DNA from: Fen-7 sp041494285
Lineage (GTDB): Archaea > Halobacteriota > Methanosarcinia > Methanotrichales > Methanotrichaceae
Assembly (NCBI GenBank): GCA_041494285.1
Contig: JBGQAL010000005.1
Span: 1 to 41,253 of the forward strand
DNA: 41,253 nucleotides
Direction: 5' to 3'
Of the stretch, positions 33,025 through 41,184 are shown piece after piece. The notes under the pieces are model-generated. The model did no database searches and was not told the origin of the DNA. It saw nothing but the letters and a program-made list of their open reading frames with translations. A program made the translations under genes and the position numbers. Each line of letters starts with the position of its first letter. Within the stretch, counting starts at the first letter, position 1.

Positions 33025-33213
33025 CTATTCATTCTTCAGCTCTTTATTCAACCATTCTTGGAAACGCAATCTGCGATCGATTTTTTTGAGGATGATTGTG
33101 CCATCTCCTAGCTCGTCCACTGCTAGCTCGTCCCCGTTGTTTAGGTTTAGCTGGTATCTGATCCCCAACGGCAACAATACCCTTCCATTAGAATCAATCT
33201 GGGTTATCGACAT
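33025..33213 (-). CDS. AbrB/SpoVT-type swapped-hairpin protein
   Basis: 62 residues. The swapped-hairpin DNA-binding domain spans most of it (SITQIDSNGRVLLPLGIRYQ, LNLNNGDELAVDELGDGTII), followed by a short helix (RRLRFQEWLNKELKNE). Such proteins are antitoxins or small regulators. No toxin reading frame is adjacent: 33214-33597 is empty and the downstream side is the trehalose gene. It therefore appears to be a solitary regulator. TATA-like sequences (CTTAATAAAT, TATAATTGA) lie 10-40 nt upstream. Confidence 0.85.
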   Translation of the reverse strand: MSITQIDSNGRVLLPLGIRYQLNLNNGDELAVDELGDGTIILKKIDRRLRFQEWLNKELKNE

Positions 33214-33597
33214 GGGTTCATCTTCAATTATACGTTATGAGCCGGATTTATTAAGCTTTGTTTTGAGATGATACTCATATGAATGCTAGATGATCATTTT
33301 ATAGGCAACAAGTTTTAATTATTTGTGATATATTAGACGCGTTTTCGCAATAAGGGTAGGTACTAACAGTTTAATCAATCGGCATTTTCCGGCATGAAAG
33401 GCCCTCAGGATCCACTGGTTTCAAGATCGACCACATGGATGCGGCAGAAAGAGATATAGTCGGCTGGGGGCGGCTTTGTTTAACACATGAATCATCTGCA
33501 AGACGGCTGTCAATTCCTCTTTTCACGGTTCATAATAGACCGACCTTTTCTACCAGATACCAGACAGCATCTTTCGCCTAGAAATCCCGAGTTTCAT
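33214..33597. other. Intergenic region without a visible gene
   Basis: 384 bp. Apart from the promoter-proximal A/T-rich stretch for the AbrB-type gene (about 33224-33260), I see no coding frame, repeat or strong hairpin. Confidence 0.5.
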
Positions 33598-33846
33598 TTA
33601 TTTAAATAATTTTCTATTTATGTATTTTTTAAGTTCTTCCTCTTCATCGGCGGTCTTCTCGACCTTCGTGTATAATGCACATCGAGACGGCATGGGAACA
33701 AGATCGTTATCAAGAAGATCATAGTAGGCATCTTCAACCCTGATCTCTCCCAACAGGTATCTCTGAAGAACGGCATTGAACCGTTCCAGATCGCCCTTGC
33801 TGAAATTTCCTGAGTTATCCAATGCCGTCCGAATCTGCTTAATCAT
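33598..33846 (-). CDS. Small protein of unknown function, 82 aa
   Basis: Helical, charged protein (MIKQIRTALDNSGNFSKGDL, ERFNAVLQRYLLGEIRVEDA, EKTADEEEELKKYINRKLF) with no recognised domain. The TATA box AGCATAAATATTT (33868-33880, minus) lies about 22-34 nt before ATG 33846, so the transcript should be leaderless and the gene is probably real. It stands alone between A/T-rich gaps and is on the same strand as the AbrB-type gene, 384 bp away. Confidence 0.6.
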   Translation of the reverse strand: MIKQIRTALDNSGNFSKGDLERFNAVLQRYLLGEIRVEDAYYDLLDNDLVPMPSRCALYTKVEKTADEEEELKKYINRKLFK

Positions 33847-33867
33847 AACTCTGCAAAAGTGCCCACG

Positions 33868-33880
33868 AAATATTTATGCT
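33868..33880 (-). promoter_or_regulatory. TATA box of the 82-aa protein gene
   Basis: Minus-strand AGCATAAATATTT at the right distance (about 28 nt to its centre) from ATG 33846 for a leaderless transcript. The remainder of 33881-34130 holds no gene that I can support. Confidence 0.6.
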
Positions 33881-34136
33881 TTATCTGTCAAATTGATCAA
33901 GCGACGACCAGGCTCTCTCGCAAAATGTCATGCCGCAGTGGATCCGAAACTAAAATTGATAAGGTTGGCAATCAGACCATAGTTTATTAACTTTTTGTCC
34001 TTCGTTAATTGATTCTCCTTGGAAGAAGGATCATAAGAAGCCTGGAAAGTTAGCTTAATCCCATAAGTTTAAATCAAAATTCAACTCAAGTTCCTCGATG
34101 AAGGAGACCACATTTCATAGATCTTCCAGGAAAATG

Positions 34137-34160
34137 TTTAATACAATAGAGCAATTGCTC
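34137..34160 (+). promoter_or_regulatory. TATA box and palindrome before the glycosyltransferase gene
   Basis: GTTTAATACA at 34137-34146 is 23-32 nt upstream of ATG 34169. Between them lies a perfect 12-bp palindrome, GAGCAATTGCTC (34149-34160), placed where a bound protein would block transcription initiation. Confidence 0.45.
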
Positions 34161-34168
34161 AATCATAC

Positions 34169-35260
34169 ATGGGACATGCTTTCATAAGTCCTCTTAATTG
34201 GGGGTTGGGACACTCTACTCGAGATATTCCCATAATAAGAGAGCTTCTGAGCTACGGCCATGAAGTGACCATTGCAACTAGTGGTAATGCCCTAACCCTA
34301 TTGAAGAGGGAGTTTCCAGAATGCAACTTCATACTTTTTAAGGACTATCCAGCACCTTACAGCTCTACCAGGTTCTTTTTGCCCAAGTTCGTCGCCAACA
34401 TTCCCGTTCTTTTGAAAGCAATGGCCGATGAGAGAAAGAAGCTTGCTCAGATCCTCTCTCAAGACAAGTACGATTTGATAATCAGCGATAACCGCCTGGG
34501 CGTTTACTCCGACAAGATACCCTCCTATTTCATAACACATCAGCTCCGCTTCAGTCTGCCCAAGTACTTATGGCCTTTTGAGCTCGGAACCCTTTACGGG
34601 CAAGCCTTATTCTTCCATTCAAAGTTCAACGGATTGATAGTCCCTGATGTTAGCCCCAATGGCTTCAACCTGAGCGGAAAGCTGTGCCGATCCAATCTTG
34701 ATGTAACCAACCAGATGACCTACTATGCTGGTATCCTGACCAGCACTGCCAAGATGAACGTAGACAAGGATCTGGACTACCTGATAATCGTCTCAGGCCC
34801 TGAGCCCCAGAGGACCAAGCTGGAGGAGATCGTGCTAAAGCAGGTGCACAAACTTCCAGGGGAGAAGGTGATCCTTCTAGGAAGCCCGCAGAGGGACGAG
34901 AAAAAGAAACTTGATTCGAATACGACGGTCCACTCATACGTGTCAACAGAAGAGAAAATCGAACTTATGAACCGTGCCAAATTCCTGATAAGCAGGTCCG
35001 GCTATACCACCATGATGGAACTAGCTGAACTGGAGAAGAGGAAAGGTCTCTTCACTCCTACGCCGGGCCAGACGGAGCAGGAATATCTCTCCAAGTATTA
35101 TGCGAAGAAAGGCTGGTTCTACTCCAGGAGCCAGTACAAGATCAAGCTTTCAGAGGACGTGGAGACTGCAAAGAACTTTAATGGATTCCCCAAGGTGACC
35201 AAGACCAAGGAGAACGTAAAGAAGCTATACGAACAGGTTCTGAAGAAGCACCTGAACTGA
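34169..35260 (+). CDS. Glycosyltransferase of the MJ1255/MurG-like (GT-B) type
   Basis: 363 residues. The N-terminal half has the GT-B start ISPLNWGLGHSTRDIPIIRE and a nucleotide-fold region (HEVTIATSGNALTLLKREF, YDLIISDNRLGVYSDKIPSY). The C-terminal half has LDYLIIVSGPEPQRTKLEEI, GEKVILLGSP, and the donor-binding region AKFLISRSGYTTMMELAELE then FTPTPGQTEQEYLSKYYAKK. The family resembles UDP-N-acetylglucosamine transferases; donor and acceptor are unknown. It has no signal peptide or membrane segment, so it acts in the cytoplasm or at the inner face of the membrane. The start agrees with a TATA box about 27 nt upstream. Confidence 0.85.
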   Translation: MGHAFISPLNWGLGHSTRDIPIIRELLSYGHEVTIATSGNALTLLKREFPECNFILFKDYPAPYSSTRFFLPKFVANIPVLLKAMADERKKLAQILSQDKYDLIISDNRLGVYSDKIPSYFITHQLRFSLPKYLWPFELGTLYGQALFFHSKFNGLIVPDVSPNGFNLSGKLCRSNLDVTNQMTYYAGILTSTAKMNVDKDLDYLIIVSGPEPQRTKLEEIVLKQVHKLPGEKVILLGSPQRDEKKKLDSNTTVHSYVSTEEKIELMNRAKFLISRSGYTTMMELAELEKRKGLFTPTPGQTEQEYLSKYYAKKGWFYSRSQYKIKLSEDVETAKNFNGFPKVTKTKENVKKLYEQVLKKHLN

Positions 35261-35510
35261 AAGCCATTTGCTAGGATATCTTTTTCGGAATCGAGAGTCG
35301 GCAGAAATTTCACGTGATCGATTCATCTATACTCTCACACGGCTCTTCCGCCTTCTATCCTAGCCTAATTAGCCGATAGCCAATTTTATAGTTGATCGGT
35401 CGCATTCTATCACACTAAGAACGGCTCGGAAGGATGCTAATTGCCTTTTCAAAAGTTGAGTGTTTGCAGTCCAAACAGTTATACTTCCGATAAATTTTGG
35501 AAGGACTTAA

Positions 35511-36188
35511 TTAATTTTCAGATATTCTGGGATCTTGATTCTGATTGCGAACACACACTCTCTGCCCGTCATCTAAAAGCGCAAATCCCAGTGACTTCAA
35601 GAGCCGTAGAGCAACACCTCGACCGTGAATCAGCACCTCCGTGAGATCTGTTGGCTCATCTATGTCGCAACCTGCCCAGTATGATGAGTATGTTCCCACT
35701 CGCAATCCAAGCCTTTGCGCGAAATTCAGATGCTTGGTAAAGCTAATTCCTCTGTAGCAAGTCCTGAACTCCGGCCTCCTTATCAAAATCATATTGGTGC
35801 CTCCGCCTCGCCCAGGCGATAGCACCACATCCCCCGGAGTGCCCAAAATCCCTGAAATATCGTCCCTGGTTAAAAGCGCCAAATCCGCCATGACGATTAG
35901 CAGATCTGTCGGCCATCCCATCCCTTGCCATCTCTCGATGAACGAGTTAAGAGCATCGTTCAGCTCGAGGCCAGATTCCACTACATCCACATTCAAGCGC
36001 AGCTTCAGCTCATGGAAACCGGGCCTGGAAAGAATGGTCACCAGCCCAACGCCGGAGACTGCTTCAAGAACATCTCGGAGCATGGCCAAGGCCAGTTGCT
36101 TTCTTTCCTCAGGAAAGAGCACAGGCGCTAGCCGCGACTTCGCATTTTCTAGCTTAAAAGGTATGACCACTTGAACTGGACTATGCAC
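35511..36188 (-). CDS. cofC: 2-phospho-L-lactate guanylyltransferase
   Basis: 225 residues. It activates 2-phospholactate (or phosphoenolpyruvate) with GTP for coenzyme F420 synthesis. Visible CofC features are the nucleotide-binding start VVIPFKLENAKSRLAPVL, LLIVMADLALLTRDDI, VVLSPGRGGGTNMILIRR and the C-terminal CDIDEPTDLTEVLIHG. It is the last gene of the gatD-to-cofC run, starting 37 bp after cofE, so two F420 enzymes are made together. The C-terminal ~20 residues (RVCVRNQNQDPRISEN) are a little longer than the core fold needs. Confidence 0.93.
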   Translation of the reverse strand: MHSPVQVVIPFKLENAKSRLAPVLFPEERKQLALAMLRDVLEAVSGVGLVTILSRPGFHELKLRLNVDVVESGLELNDALNSFIERWQGMGWPTDLLIVMADLALLTRDDISGILGTPGDVVLSPGRGGGTNMILIRRPEFRTCYRGISFTKHLNFAQRLGLRVGTYSSYWAGCDIDEPTDLTEVLIHGRGVALRLLKSLGFALLDDGQRVCVRNQNQDPRISEN

Positions 36189-36225
36189 ACAACCGGCTTC
36201 TAACCCTTCGAATAAAACAGTTGCG

Positions 36226-36966
36226 TTAACGCTTCAAGTACGGCCGGATGACGTCTTTTTCCTCCGGCATGAAGAGGCTGCCTCCAGATCTGGGGTACTT
36301 CAAGCCTCGTATTACTGCAACCGGGGTCCCATCCCCAGCCTCTCCCATCAGAAGGTTTGATATGCCAGCGATCTCATCGGCAATGGCCTCTTGGGTTATC
36401 TCCAGCTTACGACCGTGCATGTCAGATACGCCTCGCCAGTCGCGAAGTGCGGCTATGCCTGACCACCCAATGGCCACTCCAGTTACGCCGCAACGGAATG
36501 GTCTGCCACAGGTGTCGGTGATTATGACGGCACAGTCCTTTCCCATGCGGGATCTGATCCTTTCAGCGCTAGCCTGAGGGTCCAATGGAAGGAGCAGAAT
36601 TCTATCCTCGCCCACGTTCGACTGATCTATTCCAGCGTTCACCCCAGTGTGCCCGAACCTGGTCACTGACAAGATAAAGGGCTCCTCAAGGAGGACCTCA
36701 GCCGATTCATCTAGAACTGCCTGAACGAACCTTGGGTCCTTTCCAATGACTTTTGCGATTCCGGTTGCTCTGGTACTGGGATGGTAATCGTCCAGGTTTC
36801 TGAACCGGCCTTCAGACTTGGCTACAATAGTGCTTGCGATGCAGACGACATCTCCTTCTTGGATTTGAAAGATGGATCCAATAAGAGATGCTAGGTCGTC
36901 GTCTTCTTTTACAACAGGCAATCCGTAAACCAGGAAACCCTGGACAGGCCCGCCGCCTGCGATCAT
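36226..36966 (-). CDS. cofE: Coenzyme F420-0:L-glutamate ligase
   Basis: 246 residues. It adds the gamma-linked glutamates to F420-0 using GTP. Characteristic segments are VYGLPVVKEDDDLASLIGSI, GDVVCIASTIVAKSEGRF, FGHTGVNAGIDQSNVGEDRI, IITDTCGRPFRCGVTGVAIG and HGRKLEITQEAIADEIAG. Its length is that of the archaeal single-domain enzyme. It lies 15 bp after a small conserved-looking gene and 37 bp before cofC on the same strand. Confidence 0.95.
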   Translation of the reverse strand: MIAGGGPVQGFLVYGLPVVKEDDDLASLIGSIFQIQEGDVVCIASTIVAKSEGRFRNLDDYHPSTRATGIAKVIGKDPRFVQAVLDESAEVLLEEPFILSVTRFGHTGVNAGIDQSNVGEDRILLLPLDPQASAERIRSRMGKDCAVIITDTCGRPFRCGVTGVAIGWSGIAALRDWRGVSDMHGRKLEITQEAIADEIAGISNLLMGEAGDGTPVAVIRGLKYPRSGGSLFMPEEKDVIRPYLKR

Positions 36967-36981
36967 AACATCACAACATTA

Positions 36982-37212
36982 TCACTGAAAACGTGAGTCT
37001 TCTCTCTTGCCGCTGAGGTAAAATAGCCTAGCTTGAACCAGTAGATCCAGAAGATACGAGTAGTTCTCTGCAATTACTGCTAGTCTGTCCTCGCCGGTCT
37101 CCCAGGGAAGCCCTGTGTAGGTGGTAGCAAAATTATCCCAGAAGGCTGGAGGGGAGAACTCAAGCTGGTACTTGTGGTTCTCCGTGTAAGTGAGGGTGAT
37201 CTTTGGGTCCAT
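36982..37212 (-). CDS. Small unknown protein in the aif2b-cofE operon
   Basis: 76 residues (MDPKITLTYTENHKYQLEFS, PPAFWDNFATTYTGLPWETG, EDRLAVIAENYSYLLDLLVQ). No domain is recognised; it looks like a small alpha/beta protein. It is tightly packed, 12 bp after aif2b and 15 bp before cofE, which supports a real gene in the operon. Function unknown. Confidence 0.7.
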   Translation of the reverse strand: MDPKITLTYTENHKYQLEFSPPAFWDNFATTYTGLPWETGEDRLAVIAENYSYLLDLLVQARLFYLSGKREDSRFQ

Positions 37213-37224
37213 GCCCGATCTTCC

Positions 37225-37854
37225 TCAGGTTGCCTTGCCCACCCTCTCCACGACCTCTGCAAAGGCTAGGGTACCGCTGATCTTCTTGATCTTGGCCTTG
37301 ACAATCTCGCCTTTAACCGTGCTGGGGATGAAGATAAGATACTTATCGACCTTGGCTATGCCGTCACCCTTGTTTCCGACGGACTCAACGCGAAGCTCGT
37401 AGGTCTCTCCCTCTTCGATCATATCCTTCTGCACGGTGGCAGTCGCCTTCCGTTTCCTGACCGGTCGGTGGGCTCCGCAGGCGTCACACTTCAGCATGAG
37501 CACCCTGTCGCTTTTTATCAGGTGGGTGTCGGGCAGCCGGCACTCTGAGCAGACCACATACTCCTCAAAGTAGGAGTCTATCTGTCTGGCTATGGCCTGT
37601 TCGGCAAACTTACCTTGGAAAACTCCTCGATGACCTTCGATCTTCCCAGCGGTTCCCATCTCCTGAAGCATGTACTTCATGAGGTGCTCGGGTTCACGAT
37701 CGAAGGCGTCTGCAATGGCCGCAAAGTTCTCCAGCACTGTGGTCTTTCCCTCGTAGTAGACCTTAGGCACTGGCATGACGAACCTTTCCTTGGGGCCCTT
37801 GGTATCAGGCATTTTCTTCATGGCCCGATCGAGGCCGACTAGATAATCATCCAA
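37225..37854 (-). CDS. Translation initiation factor aIF2 beta with C-terminal TRAM domain
   Basis: 209 residues. The aIF2-beta core (about 1-140) has the central domain (TTVLENFAAIADAFDREPEH, GTAGKIEGHRGVFQGKFAEQ) and the zinc ribbon CSECRLPDTHLIKSDRVLML followed by KCDACGAH (four cysteines). It is part of the ternary complex that brings initiator tRNA to the ribosome. Residues about 150-209 form a TRAM RNA-binding domain (GETYELRVESVGNKGDGIAK, FIPSTVKGEIVKAKI). It lies 12 bp after rpl10e in the same operon. Confidence 0.95.
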   Translation of the reverse strand: MDDYLVGLDRAMKKMPDTKGPKERFVMPVPKVYYEGKTTVLENFAAIADAFDREPEHLMKYMLQEMGTAGKIEGHRGVFQGKFAEQAIARQIDSYFEEYVVCSECRLPDTHLIKSDRVLMLKCDACGAHRPVRKRKATATVQKDMIEEGETYELRVESVGNKGDGIAKVDKYLIFIPSTVKGEIVKAKIKKISGTLAFAEVVERVGKAT

Positions 37855-37866
37855 TTAGGTCACCAG

Positions 37867-38382
37867 TTACTTTATCTGTTCGCTTCCAGACTCCATGACG
37901 ATCTGGATGGGTGTGGGCAACTTGTGGCCTGCCCGGGTCAGAGCTGTCTTGGCATCTTCCAGGAACTCAGGGGTTACGCCCAGGGTGAACACTTTCTGGC
38001 CCGCAACGACCTGAGCAGCGGTGCCTACTGCCTTTCCAAAGGCTCGTCGCATTCCGCTAGAGACACGGTCGGCTCCGGCGCCTGTTGCCTGCTTGTTCTC
38101 TCTTATGACGTGATGAGGGTAAACCCTGAGCTTAAGGTGGAAGCCAGTCCTACCGCACTGTTTCAGAAGATAACGGTTGGCAGCCACCCTGGCCGCCTCG
38201 AGGGCTGTGTGCCTGATCTGGCATGGCTCTTTGACCACTAGGGTGAGATTAACAGGGAAATCATCCTGAAGGTTTCCCATATCATAGTGTACTACTTTGC
38301 TTCCAGGTACGCCTCCCATGTACTCCCTGCGAGTGTAGGGGCGCTCCGTCCTCCTGTACATGCTTGCCGGCTTTCGCGTCAA
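37867..38382 (-). CDS. rpl10e: 50S ribosomal protein L10e (uL16)
   Basis: About 171 residues. The archaeal/eukaryotic L10e signature is clear (RKPASMYRRTERPYTRREYM, GGVPGSKVVHYDMG, HTALEAARVAANRYLLKQCG, FHLKLRVYPHHVIRENKQAT, GADRVSSGMRRAFGKAVG). The start is TTG 38382 (LTRKPASMYRR), set by the ribosome-binding site CGGAGGAAA 8 nt upstream and by the family's short lead before RKPA. The ATG at 38424 would add 14 residues foreign to the family. It is followed by aif2b after 12 bp and preceded by gatD by 60 bp. Confidence 0.95.
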   Translation of the reverse strand: MTRKPASMYRRTERPYTRREYMGGVPGSKVVHYDMGNLQDDFPVNLTLVVKEPCQIRHTALEAARVAANRYLLKQCGRTGFHLKLRVYPHHVIRENKQATGAGADRVSSGMRRAFGKAVGTAAQVVAGQKVFTLGVTPEFLEDAKTALTRAGHKLPTPIQIVMESGSEQIK

Positions 38383-38442
38383 AACAATTTCCTCCGATAA
38401 ACTTGAGATTTGTACTCTATGCACCTAGTTTATAAGGCTTGC

Positions 38443-39684
38443 CTAGACCGTTATTGGCGTTGAGTGCGAGATCTCGCCTGCTAGGGATGTCTGCATCAGG
38501 GTCCGAGCCTCTTTCAAGCTTGAGCTGTTTGCCAGAACCCACATCAGCTTGACCAGGGCCACCTCAGGCAGCATATCCTCTCCCTCGATCGCACCCGCAT
38601 CCAGCATGTAGCGGCCTGTATCATAAACACGATCGCAGATCCGACCCCTGAGGCACTGGGATGTGACGACAACCGGGATTCCCGCGTCTGTGGCCCGCTT
38701 GATGGAGTCTATCCAGTTAGAGGCTACGTGGCCCAAGCCCGTCCCCTCCAGGACAATCCCCCGGTAGCCTGCTTCGATGTAGTAGTTCAGGATCTCCGGC
38801 GAAGCTCCAGGCGAGTATTTTACAAGGGCGCACCTGGACTCAAGCTTGTCCTTCACCTCGAGCTCGACCTCTCCCCGGTGTCTGTAATCGATGAAGGTCT
38901 CGACGCTCCTTAATAGGTAGTTCACCTTTCCGATAGGGTGCTCGTTAATGCTCCGAAAAGCATCTCTTCTGGAAGTGTGCATCTTTCGAACCCTGGTACC
39001 TCTGTGAATGGAGCAGTAGTCGTCGCTGGTTGTGCCGTGCATGACTACGCACACCTCGGCGATGTCGCTTATGGCAGTCGTCGCCGCGCAGATGGCGTTC
39101 ATTGATGCATCGCTGCTGGGCCGGTCGGAAGACCTCTGGGAACCGACGATGACAACGGGCACTGGCGTCTTGACCATAAAAGATAGCGCAGCAGCCGTGT
39201 ACATCATTGTGTCAGTGCCGTGCATTATGATCACTCCCTCGGCTCCGTTTCTGATCTCCCCGGCCACTGCCCTGGCCAGCTCCGACCAGTAATCCGCCCG
39301 CATGTTCTCGCTGAGGATGGTGTAGATGACCTTGGCGTTGTAGTTAGCTATCTCCTCCAGATCTGGGATTGCAGATATTATCTCGCCTGCCGAGAACTGG
39401 CTTGTCACAGCACCGGTCCTGTAATCCACTTTGCTGGCGATGGTGCCGCCTGTGGACAGAATGGAGACGTTTGGCAGTCCTGCTCTGCTCTGGAGGGGCT
39501 TTGAAGGCAACTTGGTCTCGTGCCCTTTCTCAATCAGCTTTATCTTGGACTCGGATCTGCGTAGGCCAATGTTGTAGCCGTTGTCCAGCTTAATCACGAC
39601 GTGATCTTTGCTTCTGGGCGGCATCAATACGCCCTGGTATCCGACGCCGTCTTTCTCTATGGATACTCTATCGCCTGGGTCCAT
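38443..39684 (-). CDS. gatD: Glutamyl-tRNA(Gln) amidotransferase subunit D
   Basis: 413 residues. This is the asparaginase-like subunit of the archaeal GatDE complex that turns Glu-tRNA(Gln) into Gln-tRNA(Gln), supplying ammonia from Gln or Asn. An N-terminal ~70-residue beta domain (DPGDRVSIEKDGVGYQGVLM) precedes the asparaginase fold with ILSTGGTIASKVDYRTGAV, IIMHGTDTMMYTAAALSFM, VGSQRSSDRPSSDA and ALVKYSPGASPEILNYYIEA. ATG 39684 follows GGTGGTTGTA; the GTG at 39693 is less likely. gatE is not in the window. It is the first gene of the gatD-cofC run. Confidence 0.96.
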   Translation of the reverse strand: MDPGDRVSIEKDGVGYQGVLMPPRSKDHVVIKLDNGYNIGLRRSESKIKLIEKGHETKLPSKPLQSRAGLPNVSILSTGGTIASKVDYRTGAVTSQFSAGEIISAIPDLEEIANYNAKVIYTILSENMRADYWSELARAVAGEIRNGAEGVIIMHGTDTMMYTAAALSFMVKTPVPVVIVGSQRSSDRPSSDASMNAICAATTAISDIAEVCVVMHGTTSDDYCSIHRGTRVRKMHTSRRDAFRSINEHPIGKVNYLLRSVETFIDYRHRGEVELEVKDKLESRCALVKYSPGASPEILNYYIEAGYRGIVLEGTGLGHVASNWIDSIKRATDAGIPVVVTSQCLRGRICDRVYDTGRYMLDAGAIEGEDMLPEVALVKLMWVLANSSSLKEARTLMQTSLAGEISHSTPITV

Positions 39685-39826
39685 TACAACCACCAGGTCC
39701 CTGGAGACCTTTGAATAAAAACTGTTGGCGTGATCTAAAAACGTTGCCCTTGATGCCTTGCATCAGGCTGGTGGAATAGGTGCGGATCAAAGCCGACCCA
39801 ACCAGGTGAGCTGACAAACGCTATCA

Positions 39827-39842
39827 AAGATATTAATATCTT
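39827..39842. promoter_or_regulatory. 16-bp perfect palindrome AAGATATTAATATCTT before rdgB
   Basis: A perfect dyad that also contains the only TATA-like sequence near rdgB (ATG 39876, 33 nt further on). It may be the promoter, an operator, or both. Confidence 0.45.
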
Positions 39843-39875
39843 AGCAGGCATGGCTTGACATTAGGTTGAGGGATC

Positions 39876-40412
39876 ATGATCTATTTTGTCACTAGCAATA
39901 AGGGAAAGTTCGTGGAAGCCCAGGCAATCTTCGGTGACCTGGTACAGAAGAACATCGGCTACAACGAGCTTCAGGTAGATACTCTTGAGGAGGTGGTCGA
40001 CTTCGGCATGGAAGAGGTCATGGCCAGACTGAAGGAGCCGGTCATGATCGAGGATGCAGGCCTGTTCATTGATTTGTTGAAGGGCTTTCCTGGAGTCTAT
40101 TCTGCCTACGCCCAAAAGACCATCGGAAACAGCGGCATCCTCCGGCTGATGGAAGGCATGGACGACCGCCGGGCGGCCTTCAAGTCGGTCGTCGGCTACG
40201 CCGAGCCGGGGATGAAGCCGATGGTATTCAAAGGAGAATTAAAAGGCGACATAGGCTTTGAGCCCCGAGGAACAGGGGGCTTCGGGTACGATCCCATCTT
40301 CTACGTGAACGGAAAGAGCCTGGCTGAAATGAGCCTGGAGGAGAAGAACAGGATATCACACCGCGCGGGATCGATGAAAGCTCTGAAGCAATGGTTGGAA
40401 AGTAAGAGATGA
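39876..40412 (+). CDS. rdgB: XTP/dITP diphosphatase (HAM1/RdgB family)
   Basis: 178 residues. It removes deaminated purine nucleotides (ITP, XTP and dITP) from the pool. Family motifs are YFVTSNKGKFVEAQAIFGD at the N-terminus, VMIEDAGLFIDLLKGFPGVY, EPRGTGGFGYDPIFYVNGKS and EMSLEEKNRISHRAGSMKAL. The length is normal for archaeal members. It is divergent from gatD. A GAGGGATC ribosome-binding site abuts the ATG, and a palindromic TATA-like element lies 34 nt upstream. Confidence 0.96.
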   Translation: MIYFVTSNKGKFVEAQAIFGDLVQKNIGYNELQVDTLEEVVDFGMEEVMARLKEPVMIEDAGLFIDLLKGFPGVYSAYAQKTIGNSGILRLMEGMDDRRAAFKSVVGYAEPGMKPMVFKGELKGDIGFEPRGTGGFGYDPIFYVNGKSLAEMSLEEKNRISHRAGSMKALKQWLESKR

Positions 40413-40552
40413 TTTGACTCAGGCTTAATTGAATGGTCCTGAAGGTGCCCCCAGCCAGTTTCTTTGCGCTGTGAGTTAACGATATGAGATCGAATTATTA
40501 AGCTGAAAGCTGCTCCTTGCGGCTGATCTCTGCTCACTCCAATACCTTCTAG

Positions 40553-40574
40553 AGGATGTCAATGCTGACATCCT
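40553..40574. terminator. 9-bp hairpin between convergent genes
   Basis: AGGATGTCA (40553-40561) pairs exactly with TGACATCCT (40566-40574) over a 4-nt loop, 2 nt past the stop of the leftward gene. Likely terminator, mainly for that gene; rdgB ends 140 bp to the left. Confidence 0.6.
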
Positions 40575-40576
40575 GT

Positions 40577-40831
40577 TTATCTCATTCCCTTCAAAGCTCT
40601 CCGGCCAAGATCTGTGAGCTTTATTTTTGCAATGAAATTTGGAAGTGTATTACTTGACACAAAATCCCTGGTTACGACGTCTACATGTCCTGATTTTTTC
40701 ATCAGCATCAAACGATCCCCCAAATCCATTTTATTCAGCTTGACTAGCTCATTAACCTCAATGGGGCTAACAAAAGACATCGGAGAAATTGCATTCATCG
40801 CCCCAAGGATCCTTAGATCTTGATCATCCAT
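40577..40831 (-). CDS. Small winged-helix-like protein
   Basis: 84 residues. Helix-turn-helix-like order: LRILGAMNAI, SFVSPIEVNELVKLNKMDLG, DRLMLMKKSGHVDVVTRD, ending with the wing and anchor typical of archaeal winged-helix proteins (NFIAKIKLTDLGRRALKGM). The closing KLTDLGRRAL segment is common in such regulators. Probable DNA-binding protein with an unknown target. It is alone on its strand and ends in a strong hairpin. ATG 40831 is preceded by GGGGGCGAGATGA-type purine-rich sequence. Confidence 0.65.
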   Translation of the reverse strand: MDDQDLRILGAMNAISPMSFVSPIEVNELVKLNKMDLGDRLMLMKKSGHVDVVTRDFVSSNTLPNFIAKIKLTDLGRRALKGMR

Positions 40832-41184
40832 TCATCTCGCCCCCAATTGATCGGCACGATTAGCAAAGCCAGAAACGCCTTATTTCGATCCGGTGATATA
40901 CACAAAACACTGTATAGACACATTATCTATTTTTCAAGCCTTCATGTAGAGATAATATTCTGATCTTGCTATATCATGTATATCATCTATAACTATTTAG
41001 AATTAGTGGTCTGTTCAGATCTGTTCTCTTACAATCCAGCACAATTCATATTTCATCATAAATGGTCTGCAAGCTTCTGAATTATTCACTTCAAGTCTCA
41101 AATAATTCAATATAGAGCCATACACCTAGAGAATGTTGGTCGTGTATGTCTATAATTGATAGGATTTATATATCTTGAGTTTGA
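40832..41184. other. A/T-rich intergenic region
   Basis: About 350 bp with no coding frame that I can support. Its right end holds the TATA box ATTTATATATC (41164-41174) of the leader at the window edge. Confidence 0.5.

Noticed and set aside
33025..33597. Complete toxin-antitoxin pair with the AbrB-type protein
   Set aside because: No PemK-, PIN- or other toxin-like frame lies on either side.
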